Assembly: GCF_043557345.1 (NCBI RefSeq)
Contig: NZ_JBIFFV010000002.1
Location: 310,001-374,000, forward strand
Length of the DNA: 64,000 bases
Source of the DNA: Sulfitobacter sp043557345
GTDB taxonomy: Bacteria; Pseudomonadota; Alphaproteobacteria; Rhodobacterales; Rhodobacteraceae
Reading direction: 5' to 3'
Below are positions 1-6,702 of the stretch, piece after piece. Within the stretch, counting starts at the first letter, position 1. The number at the start of each line of letters is the position of its first letter. The notes under the pieces were generated by a model. The model was not told the origin of the DNA. It saw only the letters and a program-made list of their open reading frames with translations, and made no database searches. The translations under genes and the position numbers were made by a program.

Positions 1-1051
1 GGATCGACCCTTTGATCAATTTGTCATGGAAAGGCGTCTCGATACATTCGCACATCAGGATGTTGGGGATCGCGGTGGCAAGCTGCACATTCGCGGCCCA
101 TTCCACCGGCCCGGCATAGAGATGCGGCGCCACCTGCGCGTTATAGACCTCGGCCATGGCGGCGATTTTCTTGGCCTCCGCGATGCCGCCCACACGGCCA
201 AGCGCCGGTTGCAGGATCTCCGCCGCGCCCGCCCGCAACAAAGGCGCGAATTCGGCCTTGGTGGTCAGCCGCTCGCCGGTGGCCACAGGGACGCGCACGC
301 CGCGCGCGACCTTGGCCATCTGCTCGGGCGCGTCTGGGGGGATCGGCTCTTCGTACCACAGCGGGCTATAGGGTTCGATCGCTTGGCCCAGCCGGATCGC
401 GCCCGCGGTGGTGAACTGCCCATGGGTGCCAAAGAGCAGGTCGGCGCGGTCGCCCACCGCCGCGCGGATGGCCTTGCAGAACGCCGCCGAGGTGCTGATA
501 TCCGACATCGCAGGCATATGCCCGCCGCGCAGCGTATAGGGGCCGGCGGGGTCGAATTTCACCGCCGTATAGCCGCGCGCCACGCAATCCGCCGCCGATT
601 CCGCCGCCATCTCTGGCGAGGTCCAGAAATCCGCCATGCTGTGATGCGGCAGCGGGTAGAGGTAGGTATAGCCGCGCACCCGATCATTGGTGCGCCCGCC
701 GATCAGCGCATGCACCGGGCGGTTGCGGTCCTTGCCCAGAATGTCCCAACAGGCGATCTCTAGCCCCGAAAACGCGCCCATGACCGTCAGGTCTGGCCGC
801 TGGGTGAAGCCTGCGGAATAGGCGCGGCGGAACATCAACTCGATATTCTCGGGGTTTTCGCCCTGCATATGGCGGGCGAAAACATCTTTGATCACCGCGC
901 GCATCGCGTCCGGCCCGACGCTGGCGGCATAGCATTCGCCCCAGCCGGCCACGCCGGTGTCGGTGGTCAGTTTCACGAGGATCCAATAGCGCCCGCCCCA
1001 GCCGGGGGCGGGCGGGGCCGTCACGAGGATATCGAGGTCTTGCAGTTTCAT
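1..1051 (-). CDS. Enolase-superfamily sugar-acid dehydratase/cycloisomerase (3' end cut off)
   Basis: This reads as 350 codons without a stop and runs off the left edge, so the C-terminus is missing. The start follows a strong AAGGAGGG ribosome site. It belongs to the mandelate racemase/muconate lactonizing branch: KFDP at 165-168, WYEEP around 232-236 and ATGER at 257-261 carry the general base and two metal-ligand Glu residues, QPALGRVGG is at 281-289 and APHLY with the likely acid/base His at 308-312. Such enzymes abstract the proton alpha to a sugar-acid carboxylate and dehydrate or isomerise it. At 208-213 it reads GTHGQF, where galactonate dehydratase, as I remember it, has an Asp metal ligand two residues before the His. 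It lies 26 bp after the uronate-dehydrogenase-like gene in the same operon. The exact substrate cannot be read from sequence; galactonate, gluconate or an aldarolactone are all possible. Confidence 0.85.
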   Translation of the reverse strand, partial: MKLQDLDILVTAPPAPGWGGRYWILVKLTTDTGVAGWGECYAASVGPDAMRAVIKDVFARHMQGENPENIELMFRRAYSAGFTQRPDLTVMGAFSGLEIACWDILGKDRNRPVHALIGGRTNDRVRGYTYLYPLPHHSMADFWTSPEMAAESAADCVARGYTAVKFDPAGPYTLRGGHMPAMSDISTSAAFCKAIRAAVGDRADLLFGTHGQFTTAGAIRLGQAIEPYSPLWYEEPIPPDAPEQMAKVARGVRVPVATGERLTTKAEFAPLLRAGAAEILQPALGRVGGIAEAKKIAAMAEVYNAQVAPHLYAGPVEWAANVQLATAIPNILMCECIETPFHDKLIKGSI

Positions 1052-1077
1052 GACGGTCCCTCCTTTTCGACCTGCGG

Positions 1078-1920
1078 TCAGGTCTCTTTCTTGTCGTTGA
1101 CGATGGTCATCTGCGCGATGCCGCTTTCGCCCAGATCGACCTTGGCGAAGGGGCCGCCGTGGCACATCTGGCCGGGGTCGGTGATATCGACCGGGCCTTC
1201 CTCGGCCAGCACCTTTTCGGCAAATTGCTCGGCGTTGTCCTTAGGCCGATACCCGAGGAAAGAGGCTTTCGAGTTGTCCACCGGCGCGCGGTCGTTGTTC
1301 GACACGCCGTAGATCACCGAGAAGCCGACCGAGGGCGTGTCCACCGCGCGGGTCACCAGCTGGATCAGGTCGTCATAGCTGAGCCACGAGCCGAGCGCGC
1401 GGGCGTTGTTGACCTGTGCCGCGCTCAGGATGCGCAGATGCACGGATTCGAGCTGGCGCTTGTCCCAGTACATGGAGCCGAGGTCTTCGGTGAAGCATTT
1501 GGCGAGGCCGTAGAAGGTGTCGGGCTTATGGGCCGCGTCGATGCCGATGAAATCGGCCTTCTTGTGCATCCCCACGGCGTGGATCGAGGAGGCATAGACC
1601 ACCCGCCGCACCCCGGCCTGATAGGCCGATTCCCACACGTTGTAGGAGCCGACGAAGTTCGGGCCCAGAAGCTCCATGAAGGGTTTCTCGTCCACGATGG
1701 CGCCGAAATGCACCACCATATCGGCACCCTCCATCAGCGCCGCGACCTCGTCGTAGCTGGCCAGATCGGCCTTCTGGTAACGCTCACCATCGTAAAGCTT
1801 GCCAATGTCCTCGGCGATGTCGGAGCTGACCAGTTCCTCGCACATCGCGGCCAGCGGCTCGCGCAGGTAGGAGCCAAGCCGCCCTGCGGCGCCTGTCAGG
1901 ACCAGTTTCTTAAATTTCAT
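1078..1920 (-). CDS. udh: Uronate dehydrogenase-like NAD-dependent epimerase/dehydratase
   Basis: This is a 280-residue extended-type short-chain dehydrogenase. The NAD-binding motif GAAGRLG is at 10-16, the catalytic Ser region SS at 111-112 and the Tyr-Lys pair Y137/K141 in YGLAK. The sequence around YGLAKCFTEDLGSMYWDK and the later GYRPKDNAEQF resembles Agrobacterium uronate dehydrogenase as I remember it. That enzyme oxidises galacturonate or glucuronate to the aldarolactone with NAD+. Length fits the family (about 265-280). It sits 12 bp after the aldolase stop and 26 bp before the enolase-superfamily gene, and starts behind GGAAGATGTT. Context supports sugar-acid oxidation. Another sugar dehydrogenase or epimerase role remains possible because the substrate pocket cannot be judged here. 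Confidence 0.75.
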   Translation of the reverse strand: MKFKKLVLTGAAGRLGSYLREPLAAMCEELVSSDIAEDIGKLYDGERYQKADLASYDEVAALMEGADMVVHFGAIVDEKPFMELLGPNFVGSYNVWESAYQAGVRRVVYASSIHAVGMHKKADFIGIDAAHKPDTFYGLAKCFTEDLGSMYWDKRQLESVHLRILSAAQVNNARALGSWLSYDDLIQLVTRAVDTPSVGFSVIYGVSNNDRAPVDNSKASFLGYRPKDNAEQFAEKVLAEEGPVDITDPGQMCHGGPFAKVDLGESGIAQMTIVNDKKET

Positions 1921-1932
1921 AACATCTTCCTT

Positions 1933-2712
1933 TCACGTCTCAGAAATCTTATCGCGCACCTTGGCGCGCAGCGCGTCGGCGCCTTGGGCCAAAAGGCCCA
2001 CATCCGTGCCGCAGGCGACAAAGGTAAAGCCTTCGTTCAGCAGTTGGGCGGCGAAATCGGGGTCGGTCACCAGCGTGCCGACGGGAATGCCATTGTCCAT
2101 CAGAGTTTTGGCGGCGGGGCGGATCACCTCCCAAACCTCGGGGTGCAGGGTCTGACCCAGATGGCCCAGATCGGCGGCGATATCGGCGGGGCCAAAGAAG
2201 ATACCGTCGATCCCCTCGACCTCGGCAAAGGCGGCGGCGTTTTCGACGGCGGCGCGGGTTTCAAGCTGGATCAGGATGGCGGTCTGATGCTCGACCGCGA
2301 CATTGTAATCCGCGACCCGGCCAAACTGATTGGCGCGGTTGAGCCCGGCCACGCCCCGAATGCCGCGCGGCGGGTAGCGGCAGGCGGCCACGGCGGCGCG
2401 GGCCTCATCAGGGGTCTGCACCATGGGAAACAGCAGCCCCGGCGCGCCGAGGTCCATCAGCCGCTTGACCTTGACCGCATCGTTCCAGTCGGGCCGCACC
2501 ATCGCCGTGGTCTCACTGCCCGAGAACGCCTGCAACTGGCCGAGTACCGAAGCCATGTCGCTGGGCGCATGTTCCATATCCAGCATCACCCAGTCATAGC
2601 CCGCATGGGCCACCACCTCGGCGGCATAGCCGTTGGAGAGGGAGACCCAGAGGCCCAGCTGCTTTTGCCCGGCGCGGATGGCCGTGAGGAAGCTGTTCTC
2701 GCGCAATTTCAT
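1933..2712 (-). CDS. HpcH/HpaI-family 2-keto-3-deoxy sugar-acid aldolase
   Basis: The 259-residue protein has the hallmarks of class II pyruvate aldolases of the HpcH/HpaI family. LDMEH at 44-48 supplies the catalytic His, QLET at 149-152 contains a metal-ligand Glu, and GPADIAADLG from 174 contains the metal-ligand Asp. These enzymes cleave 2-keto-3-deoxy acids (for example 5-keto-4-deoxyglucarate or 2-keto-3-deoxyrhamnonate) to pyruvate and an aldehyde. Its start ATG overlaps the stop of the upstream oxidoreductase in an ATGA, so the two are translationally coupled. With the neighbouring dehydrogenase and dehydratase it gives a plausible oxidise-dehydrate-cleave route for a hexuronate. GarL-like and RhmA-like specificities cannot be told apart by eye. 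Confidence 0.88.
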   Translation of the reverse strand: MKLRENSFLTAIRAGQKQLGLWVSLSNGYAAEVVAHAGYDWVMLDMEHAPSDMASVLGQLQAFSGSETTAMVRPDWNDAVKVKRLMDLGAPGLLFPMVQTPDEARAAVAACRYPPRGIRGVAGLNRANQFGRVADYNVAVEHQTAILIQLETRAAVENAAAFAEVEGIDGIFFGPADIAADLGHLGQTLHPEVWEVIRPAAKTLMDNGIPVGTLVTDPDFAAQLLNEGFTFVACGTDVGLLAQGADALRAKVRDKISET

Positions 2713-3911
2713 ATCACGGCCCTTTCGACGAATTTCTCGGAGCGCACGATACGGGCGTAGTCCAGCGGGGTAAGGTCGAGCGTGCGGTAGCCGCCATGGG
2801 TGATCAACTCTGCCGTGCCGCGCCCGATGGCGGGGGCCTGTTGCAAGCCGTGGCCGGAAAAGCCGTTCATAAAGACGAAGTTCGCGACCTTGTCGTGCCG
2901 CCCGAGGATCGCGTTCTGATCGACGGTGTTATAGGCGTAATGCCCGACCCATTCGTTGATCACCTTGACCCGCTCAAAGGCCGGAACGCGGGTGGCGATG
3001 ATGGGCCAGACCTTCTCTTCCCAGATCGAATGGTCGAAGGCGAAATCGTCATAGGCCGCGTCATAGTCATCCTCAGGCGGGCAACCGGCCATGTAATATT
3101 TGCCTTCTTGGCGCATATGCACGCCGCTGGGGTCGATGGTCAGCGGCAGGTCCATCTCAAGCGGCTCAGCGGCGTCGAAGATGAAGGTGTAGCGTTTGCG
3201 CGGCACCACCGGCAGGGTGATCCCGGCCATCTGCGCCGTTGCCGCCGCGCGGGGGCCGGAGGCATTGACCACCGTCCCGCAGGAAACCCTCGCCCCGGAC
3301 TTCAGCGTCACCGCATCCACGGCGCTGCCTGCGGGGTTCAGCACCATGCCCGTCACCTCGTCATGGACAAAGGTCACGCCGCGACGCTTGGCCATACGCT
3401 TGAACCAGTCGAACATGGTGCCGCCGTCGAAATAGCCCTCATCCACCGTGTTGTGATTGGCGGCAATCACATCGTCGAGCATGTAGAAAGGATAGCGCAC
3501 GGCGACCTCATCCTTGGTCATATGCCGGGTATGCGCGCCCATGGAAGTCTGGATGCCCTGCGCCTCGCGCAGGGTCTGGGCAAACTCGGGCGTGTCGGCA
3601 AGATAGAGGTAGCCAAAGCTCTGCAGCGCCAGTTCCGGCACCTCGGGATCGTCATGCATGAAGTGGCGGAAGTTCTTGATGAACTCGGCCCCGAATTGTG
3701 AAATCTGGATGTTCACGGGGGCGCTGAACTGCTGGCGGATGCAGGAATTCGTATGGCTGGTCGAGGCGAATTCATAGGTTGGATCACGCTCGACCACCAG
3801 CACCTCGCCATCGAACCCCGGCGTGTTGGTCAGCCACCAAGCCAAAGCCGAGCCATAGATGGCCCCGCCCACGATCACCACGTCATAGGACGTCTCAAGC
3901 GCGTTTTTCAT
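2709..3911 (-). CDS. FAD-dependent oxidoreductase (DAO family)
   Basis: This 400-residue flavoprotein opens the catabolic operon. The dinucleotide-binding motif near the N-terminus is GGAIYG at 15-20, where Ala replaces the central Gly, a variant often seen in this family. The C-terminal NGFSGHGLQQAPAIG is the typical FAD-contact segment of D-amino acid oxidase/sarcosine oxidase-like enzymes. I chose the start at 3911 because it follows AAAGGGAGACTGTGC and puts the FAD motif at the usual distance; an in-frame start at 3962 lacks support. Its stop overlaps the aldolase start. Family members oxidise amine or alpha-hydroxy groups; in this operon an alpha-hydroxy acid is a reasonable guess, but the substrate is unknown. 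Confidence 0.85.
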   Translation of the reverse strand: MKNALETSYDVVIVGGAIYGSALAWWLTNTPGFDGEVLVVERDPTYEFASTSHTNSCIRQQFSAPVNIQISQFGAEFIKNFRHFMHDDPEVPELALQSFGYLYLADTPEFAQTLREAQGIQTSMGAHTRHMTKDEVAVRYPFYMLDDVIAANHNTVDEGYFDGGTMFDWFKRMAKRRGVTFVHDEVTGMVLNPAGSAVDAVTLKSGARVSCGTVVNASGPRAAATAQMAGITLPVVPRKRYTFIFDAAEPLEMDLPLTIDPSGVHMRQEGKYYMAGCPPEDDYDAAYDDFAFDHSIWEEKVWPIIATRVPAFERVKVINEWVGHYAYNTVDQNAILGRHDKVANFVFMNGFSGHGLQQAPAIGRGTAELITHGGYRTLDLTPLDYARIVRSEKFVERAVI

Positions 3912-3936
3912 GCACAGTCTCCCTTTGCGCATTCCC

Positions 3937-3968
3937 CTCTGAATCGTGGGTAGCCTAAGCATTCAGAG
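3937..3968. promoter_or_regulatory. Perfect inverted repeat upstream of sugar-acid operon (candidate operator)
   Basis: CTCTGAAT at 3937-3944 and ATTCAGAG at 3961-3968 are exact reverse complements separated by 16 bp, starting 25 bp upstream of the oxidoreductase start codon. The position suits a repressor site for the minus-strand operon. No regulator gene for this operon is in the window, so the cognate protein is unknown. Confidence 0.4.
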
Positions 3969-4119
3969 CCTGCAATCTTTGTGAACAGCGGCGTGAATTT
4001 TCGTTTTGCGGCGATGGGTTGCGCCCGTGCCCATGGATGAGGCAGGGTTGACTTTTACCGTGGCTGTCGCACCATGAGCGCTATGCCGCAACACAGATGA
4101 CCGCCCAAAGGAGTGGCCC

Positions 4120-4668
4120 TTGGACAGCGACCGCGAAGAGATTGAGCGTCTGATTGCGCAGGTCGCAATGGGGGACCGTGCCGCCTTTGAGGCGCTCTAT
4201 GATCGGGTATCTGCGAAACTATTCGGGGTCTGCCTGCGTGTGTTGGATACACGCGCCGCAGCAGAGGATGCCATGCAGGACAGTTTCGTCAAAATCTGGA
4301 ACAATTCCGACCGCTATCGGGCCAATGGCCTGTCGCCGATGACGTGGCTGATCACCATTGCCCGGAATACTGCGATCGACCGTTTGCGCGCCACCCGCAA
4401 GGGCCATCAGGACATCGACACGCCGGGGCTGGAACTGGCCGCCCCGGGGCCGAACCCCGAACAATCCGCCGTGGCCGCGTCGGAGGCCAAGCGGCTGACC
4501 AATTGTCTGGATGACCTCGAAGCGGATCGCGGGGCAGCGGTGCGCGGGGCGTACCTTGATGGCGACAGCTATGCCGAACTTGCGCAGCGTTTCGACGTGC
4601 CACTCAATACCATGCGCACATGGCTGCGCCGTGGTCTGATGGCCCTGCGGGAGTGTATGAGCGTATGA
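4120..4668 (+). CDS. ECF-family RNA polymerase sigma factor (SigK/RpoE-like)
   Basis: The 182-residue protein has only sigma regions 2 and 4. Region 2 spans about 20-90 with the DAMQDSFVKIWNN segment, and region 4 covers about 130-180, ending in a helix-turn-helix (SYAELAQRFDVPLNTMRTWL). It directs polymerase to a stress regulon. The start is TTG, supported by AAAGGAG seven bases upstream. The stop overlaps the start of the next gene (ATGA at 4665-4668), which encodes an RskA-like anti-sigma factor, the normal arrangement for membrane-controlled ECF sigmas. The following fasciclin and msrB genes are likely regulon members. Mycobacterial SigK, which drives secreted fasciclin proteins MPT70 and MPT83, is a good analogy, but orthology is not shown. 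Confidence 0.92.
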   Translation: MDSDREEIERLIAQVAMGDRAAFEALYDRVSAKLFGVCLRVLDTRAAAEDAMQDSFVKIWNNSDRYRANGLSPMTWLITIARNTAIDRLRATRKGHQDIDTPGLELAAPGPNPEQSAVAASEAKRLTNCLDDLEADRGAAVRGAYLDGDSYAELAQRFDVPLNTMRTWLRRGLMALRECMSV

Positions 4669-5357
4669 GCGACACCCCCATCACCCCGCCCGAAGACGAC
4701 GATCTGCTGGCCGCCGAAATGGCCTTGGGCCTGTTGGAGGGCGAAGACCGTGCCGCGGCGCGCACCCGCCTGATGCAAGACCGTGATTTCGCCCGCCGCG
4801 TGGCCGATTGGCAGGAGCGTTTCGTGGCGATGACCGACGATATCGCCCCTGTCGCCCCGCCCGCGAAGCTGCGCCGCGCGCTGATGTCGCGGCTCTTCCC
4901 TGCGCGGCAGGTGCCGCTGTTGCAGCGGCTCTGGCTCTGGCAGGGGGTTTCGGTGGCAGCACTGGCCACCGTGGCCTTCCTTGCCCTGCCGATGCTGCGC
5001 GAGCCGCCGATGCAGCCCCCGGCGGAGGTCTATGCCACCCGCATGGCGGCCGAGGACAGCGCGCTGGAATTGCTTGCCGTCATGGACATGTCGCGCGGCG
5101 ATATTGCGCTGCGCCGTGTCTCGGGCGACGCGCCCGCGGGCCGCGTGCTGGAGCTTTGGGCGATCCTGCCGGACCGCGCGCCAATCTCTTTGGGCGTGCT
5201 GTCTGAGGGGGAGGTTAACCGCGTGACCTTGCCCGCCGATCTGGCACCCGAGGCGGCGCAGATCACCTTGGCGATCACGGATGAGCCACCGGGCGGCGCA
5301 CCCGGCGGTGTCCCCACCGGGGCCGTTATGGCCGCCGGTGCCGTGGCGGAACTCTAA
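4665..5357 (+). CDS. RskA-like transmembrane anti-sigma factor
   Basis: The 230-residue protein has the layout of an anti-sigma-K factor. A short helical sigma-binding N-terminal domain (about 10-60, LAAEMALGLLEGEDRAAART) is followed by one membrane segment around 87-107 (WQGVSVAALATVAFLALPML) and a C-terminal periplasmic RskA domain. It should hold the upstream sigma factor at the inner membrane until a signal triggers proteolysis. Translation is coupled to the sigma gene by a 4-bp overlap. I set the start at 4665 because this ATG overlaps the sigma stop; an in-frame ATG at 4620 lies inside the sigma gene. A strong terminator follows within 6 bp of the stop, so the sigma/anti-sigma pair ends as one transcript. 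Confidence 0.88.
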   Translation: MSDTPITPPEDDDLLAAEMALGLLEGEDRAAARTRLMQDRDFARRVADWQERFVAMTDDIAPVAPPAKLRRALMSRLFPARQVPLLQRLWLWQGVSVAALATVAFLALPMLREPPMQPPAEVYATRMAAEDSALELLAVMDMSRGDIALRRVSGDAPAGRVLELWAILPDRAPISLGVLSEGEVNRVTLPADLAPEAAQITLAITDEPPGGAPGGVPTGAVMAAGAVAEL

Positions 5358-5362
5358 ACCCC

Positions 5363-5401
5363 GAAACGCCCTGCTTTGGCCGAGCAGGGCGTTTCATTTT
5401 T
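5363..5401 (+). terminator. Rho-independent terminator after the sigma/anti-sigma pair
   Basis: GAAACGCCCTGCT (5363-5375) and AGCAGGGCGTTTC (5383-5395) form a perfect 13-bp stem with a 7-base loop, followed by ATTTTTC. It begins five bases after the anti-sigma stop codon and separates this transcript from the fasciclin gene. Confidence 0.85.
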
Positions 5402-5528
5402 CGGTTCCTTTACAGAGCGTTATGATTTTGCCGCAAATTTTTTGACCCATTCTGAAACTCCTCTCACGTCTGCCCCGTGGGTCCAGTATCGCCGCCCACA
5501 ACGGGGGGCATTCAAGGGAGGAAATCCA

Positions 5529-6083
5529 ATGAAGACGCTCAAGACATTCGCCGCCGCCACCGCCACCGCCGCGCTTTTGGCCACCGGTGCCATCGCCGCC
5601 AATCCCGAAGTGGGCGGCGCGCCCATGTTCGAGAATAAGAACATCGTCGAAAACGCCGTGAACTCCGCCGATCACACCACGCTGGTCGCCGCCGTGAAGG
5701 CCGCAGGTCTGGTCGACACGCTGGCCTCCGAAGGGCCGTTCACCGTTTTCGCCCCGGTCAACTCCGCCTTCGACGCGCTGCCCGCGGGCACGGTCGAGAC
5801 CCTGCTCAAGCCCGAGAACAAGGACATGCTGACCAAAGTGCTGACCGCTCATGTGGTGGCCGGTAAATGGTCCGCCGCCGATATCGCCGCCAAGGCCCGC
5901 GCCTCCAGCGATGGGTTCTACCATTTCAACGCCGTCTCCGGCGATGCGCTGTCGGCGCAGGTGAAGGGCCGCAACGTCTATATCATCGACGAAAGCGGTA
6001 ATGCATCGCGCGTGACTATCGCAGATGTGAACCAGTCCAACGGGGTGATCCACGTTGTAAACAGCGTGCTGGTGCCCAAGTAA
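5529..6083 (+). CDS. Secreted fasciclin (FAS1) domain protein
   Basis: The 184-residue protein starts with a Sec-type signal peptide (MKTLKTFAAATATAALLATG, cleaved near the AIAA at 21-24) and one FAS1 domain covering the rest. The typical FAS1 boxes are visible: GPFTVFAPVNSAFDALP near 68-84, and VNQSNGVIHVVNSVL near the C-terminus, which matches the second conserved box ending in IDxVLxP-type sequence. FAS1 domains mediate adhesion or ligand binding outside the cytoplasm. The start at 5529 has an AAGGGAGGAAATCC ribosome site and puts the signal peptide at the N-terminus. It follows an ECF sigma/anti-sigma pair, so control by that sigma factor is a sensible inference. The 127 bp between the terminator and this start probably holds its promoter, but I could not identify promoter boxes with confidence. 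Confidence 0.9.
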   Translation: MKTLKTFAAATATAALLATGAIAANPEVGGAPMFENKNIVENAVNSADHTTLVAAVKAAGLVDTLASEGPFTVFAPVNSAFDALPAGTVETLLKPENKDMLTKVLTAHVVAGKWSAADIAAKARASSDGFYHFNAVSGDALSAQVKGRNVYIIDESGNASRVTIADVNQSNGVIHVVNSVLVPK

Positions 6084-6165
6084 GAGGCAACCCGCATGAT
6101 GTGGCCGGGCCAGTACCTCCATGCTGGTCCGGCGTTAACCCAATCCGAACGCGAGGAGTAACACC

Positions 6166-6648
6166 ATGAACAGACGTCATTTTCTGACATCGACCTTTCT
6201 GGGCGCCACCGCCATCGGGTTGGGCGCGCGTGGCGCATCGGCGGCCTATGTTGAGGGCAACTTCGAGGTCACCCGCACTGAGGCCGAGTGGCGCGCGATG
6301 CTGAGCGAGCTGGAATATGCCGTGATGCGCGAAGGCGATACCGAGCGTGCCTTTACCAGCCCGCTGAACGACGAGAAACGCCCCGGCACCTTCATCTGCA
6401 AAGGCTGCGATCAGCCGCTTTACGATGCGGCGACCAAGTTCAAAAGCGGCACCGGCTGGCCGAGCTTCTATCAGCCGCTCGACAATGCGGTCGGGACCAT
6501 GGCCGACAACAGTCTCTTCATGCGGCGGACCGAAGTGCATTGCGACCGCTGTGGCAGCCATCTGGGCCATATCTTTGATGACGGGCCGGAGCCGACGGGC
6601 AAGCGGCATTGCATCAACGGCGTCTCGCTGAAATTCGTCGCGGCTTAA
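6166..6648 (+). CDS. msrB: Peptide-methionine (R)-S-oxide reductase MsrB with Tat-type signal
   Basis: The 160-residue protein reduces methionine-R-sulfoxide in oxidised proteins. It has the zinc-binding pairs CKGC and CDRC, the conserved GTGWPSFYQP, and RHCING with the catalytic Cys near the C-terminus. The N-terminus (MNRRHFLTSTFLGATAIGLG) has twin arginines followed by a hydrophobic stretch and an AxA site, so it is probably exported by Tat to the periplasm, unlike cytoplasmic MsrB. An imperfect hairpin (GGCCAG...CTGGTCC) lies in the 82 bp upstream, between the fasciclin gene and this start; the ribosome site is CGAGGAG. Placement after the sigma/anti-sigma and fasciclin genes suggests a role in repairing oxidised envelope proteins. 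Confidence 0.93.
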   Translation: MNRRHFLTSTFLGATAIGLGARGASAAYVEGNFEVTRTEAEWRAMLSELEYAVMREGDTERAFTSPLNDEKRPGTFICKGCDQPLYDAATKFKSGTGWPSFYQPLDNAVGTMADNSLFMRRTEVHCDRCGSHLGHIFDDGPEPTGKRHCINGVSLKFVAA

Positions 6649-6702
6649 CAGATTGGTCTCACCCAAACGGAGCGCGCGCCGCTGTCGGCGCGCGTTGCCC
6701 TG

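Noticed and set aside
1159..2760. Long plus-strand open frame opposite the uronate dehydrogenase and aldolase genes
   Set aside because: It is antisense to two genes with clear catalytic motifs; the translation is His/Arg/Gly-rich without recognisable domains. GC-rich DNA produces such frames.
5402..5528. ECF-type promoter upstream of the fasciclin gene
   Set aside because: TGACCC and CGTC words are present, but no matching pair was found upstream of the sigma gene itself, so the assignment would be guesswork.
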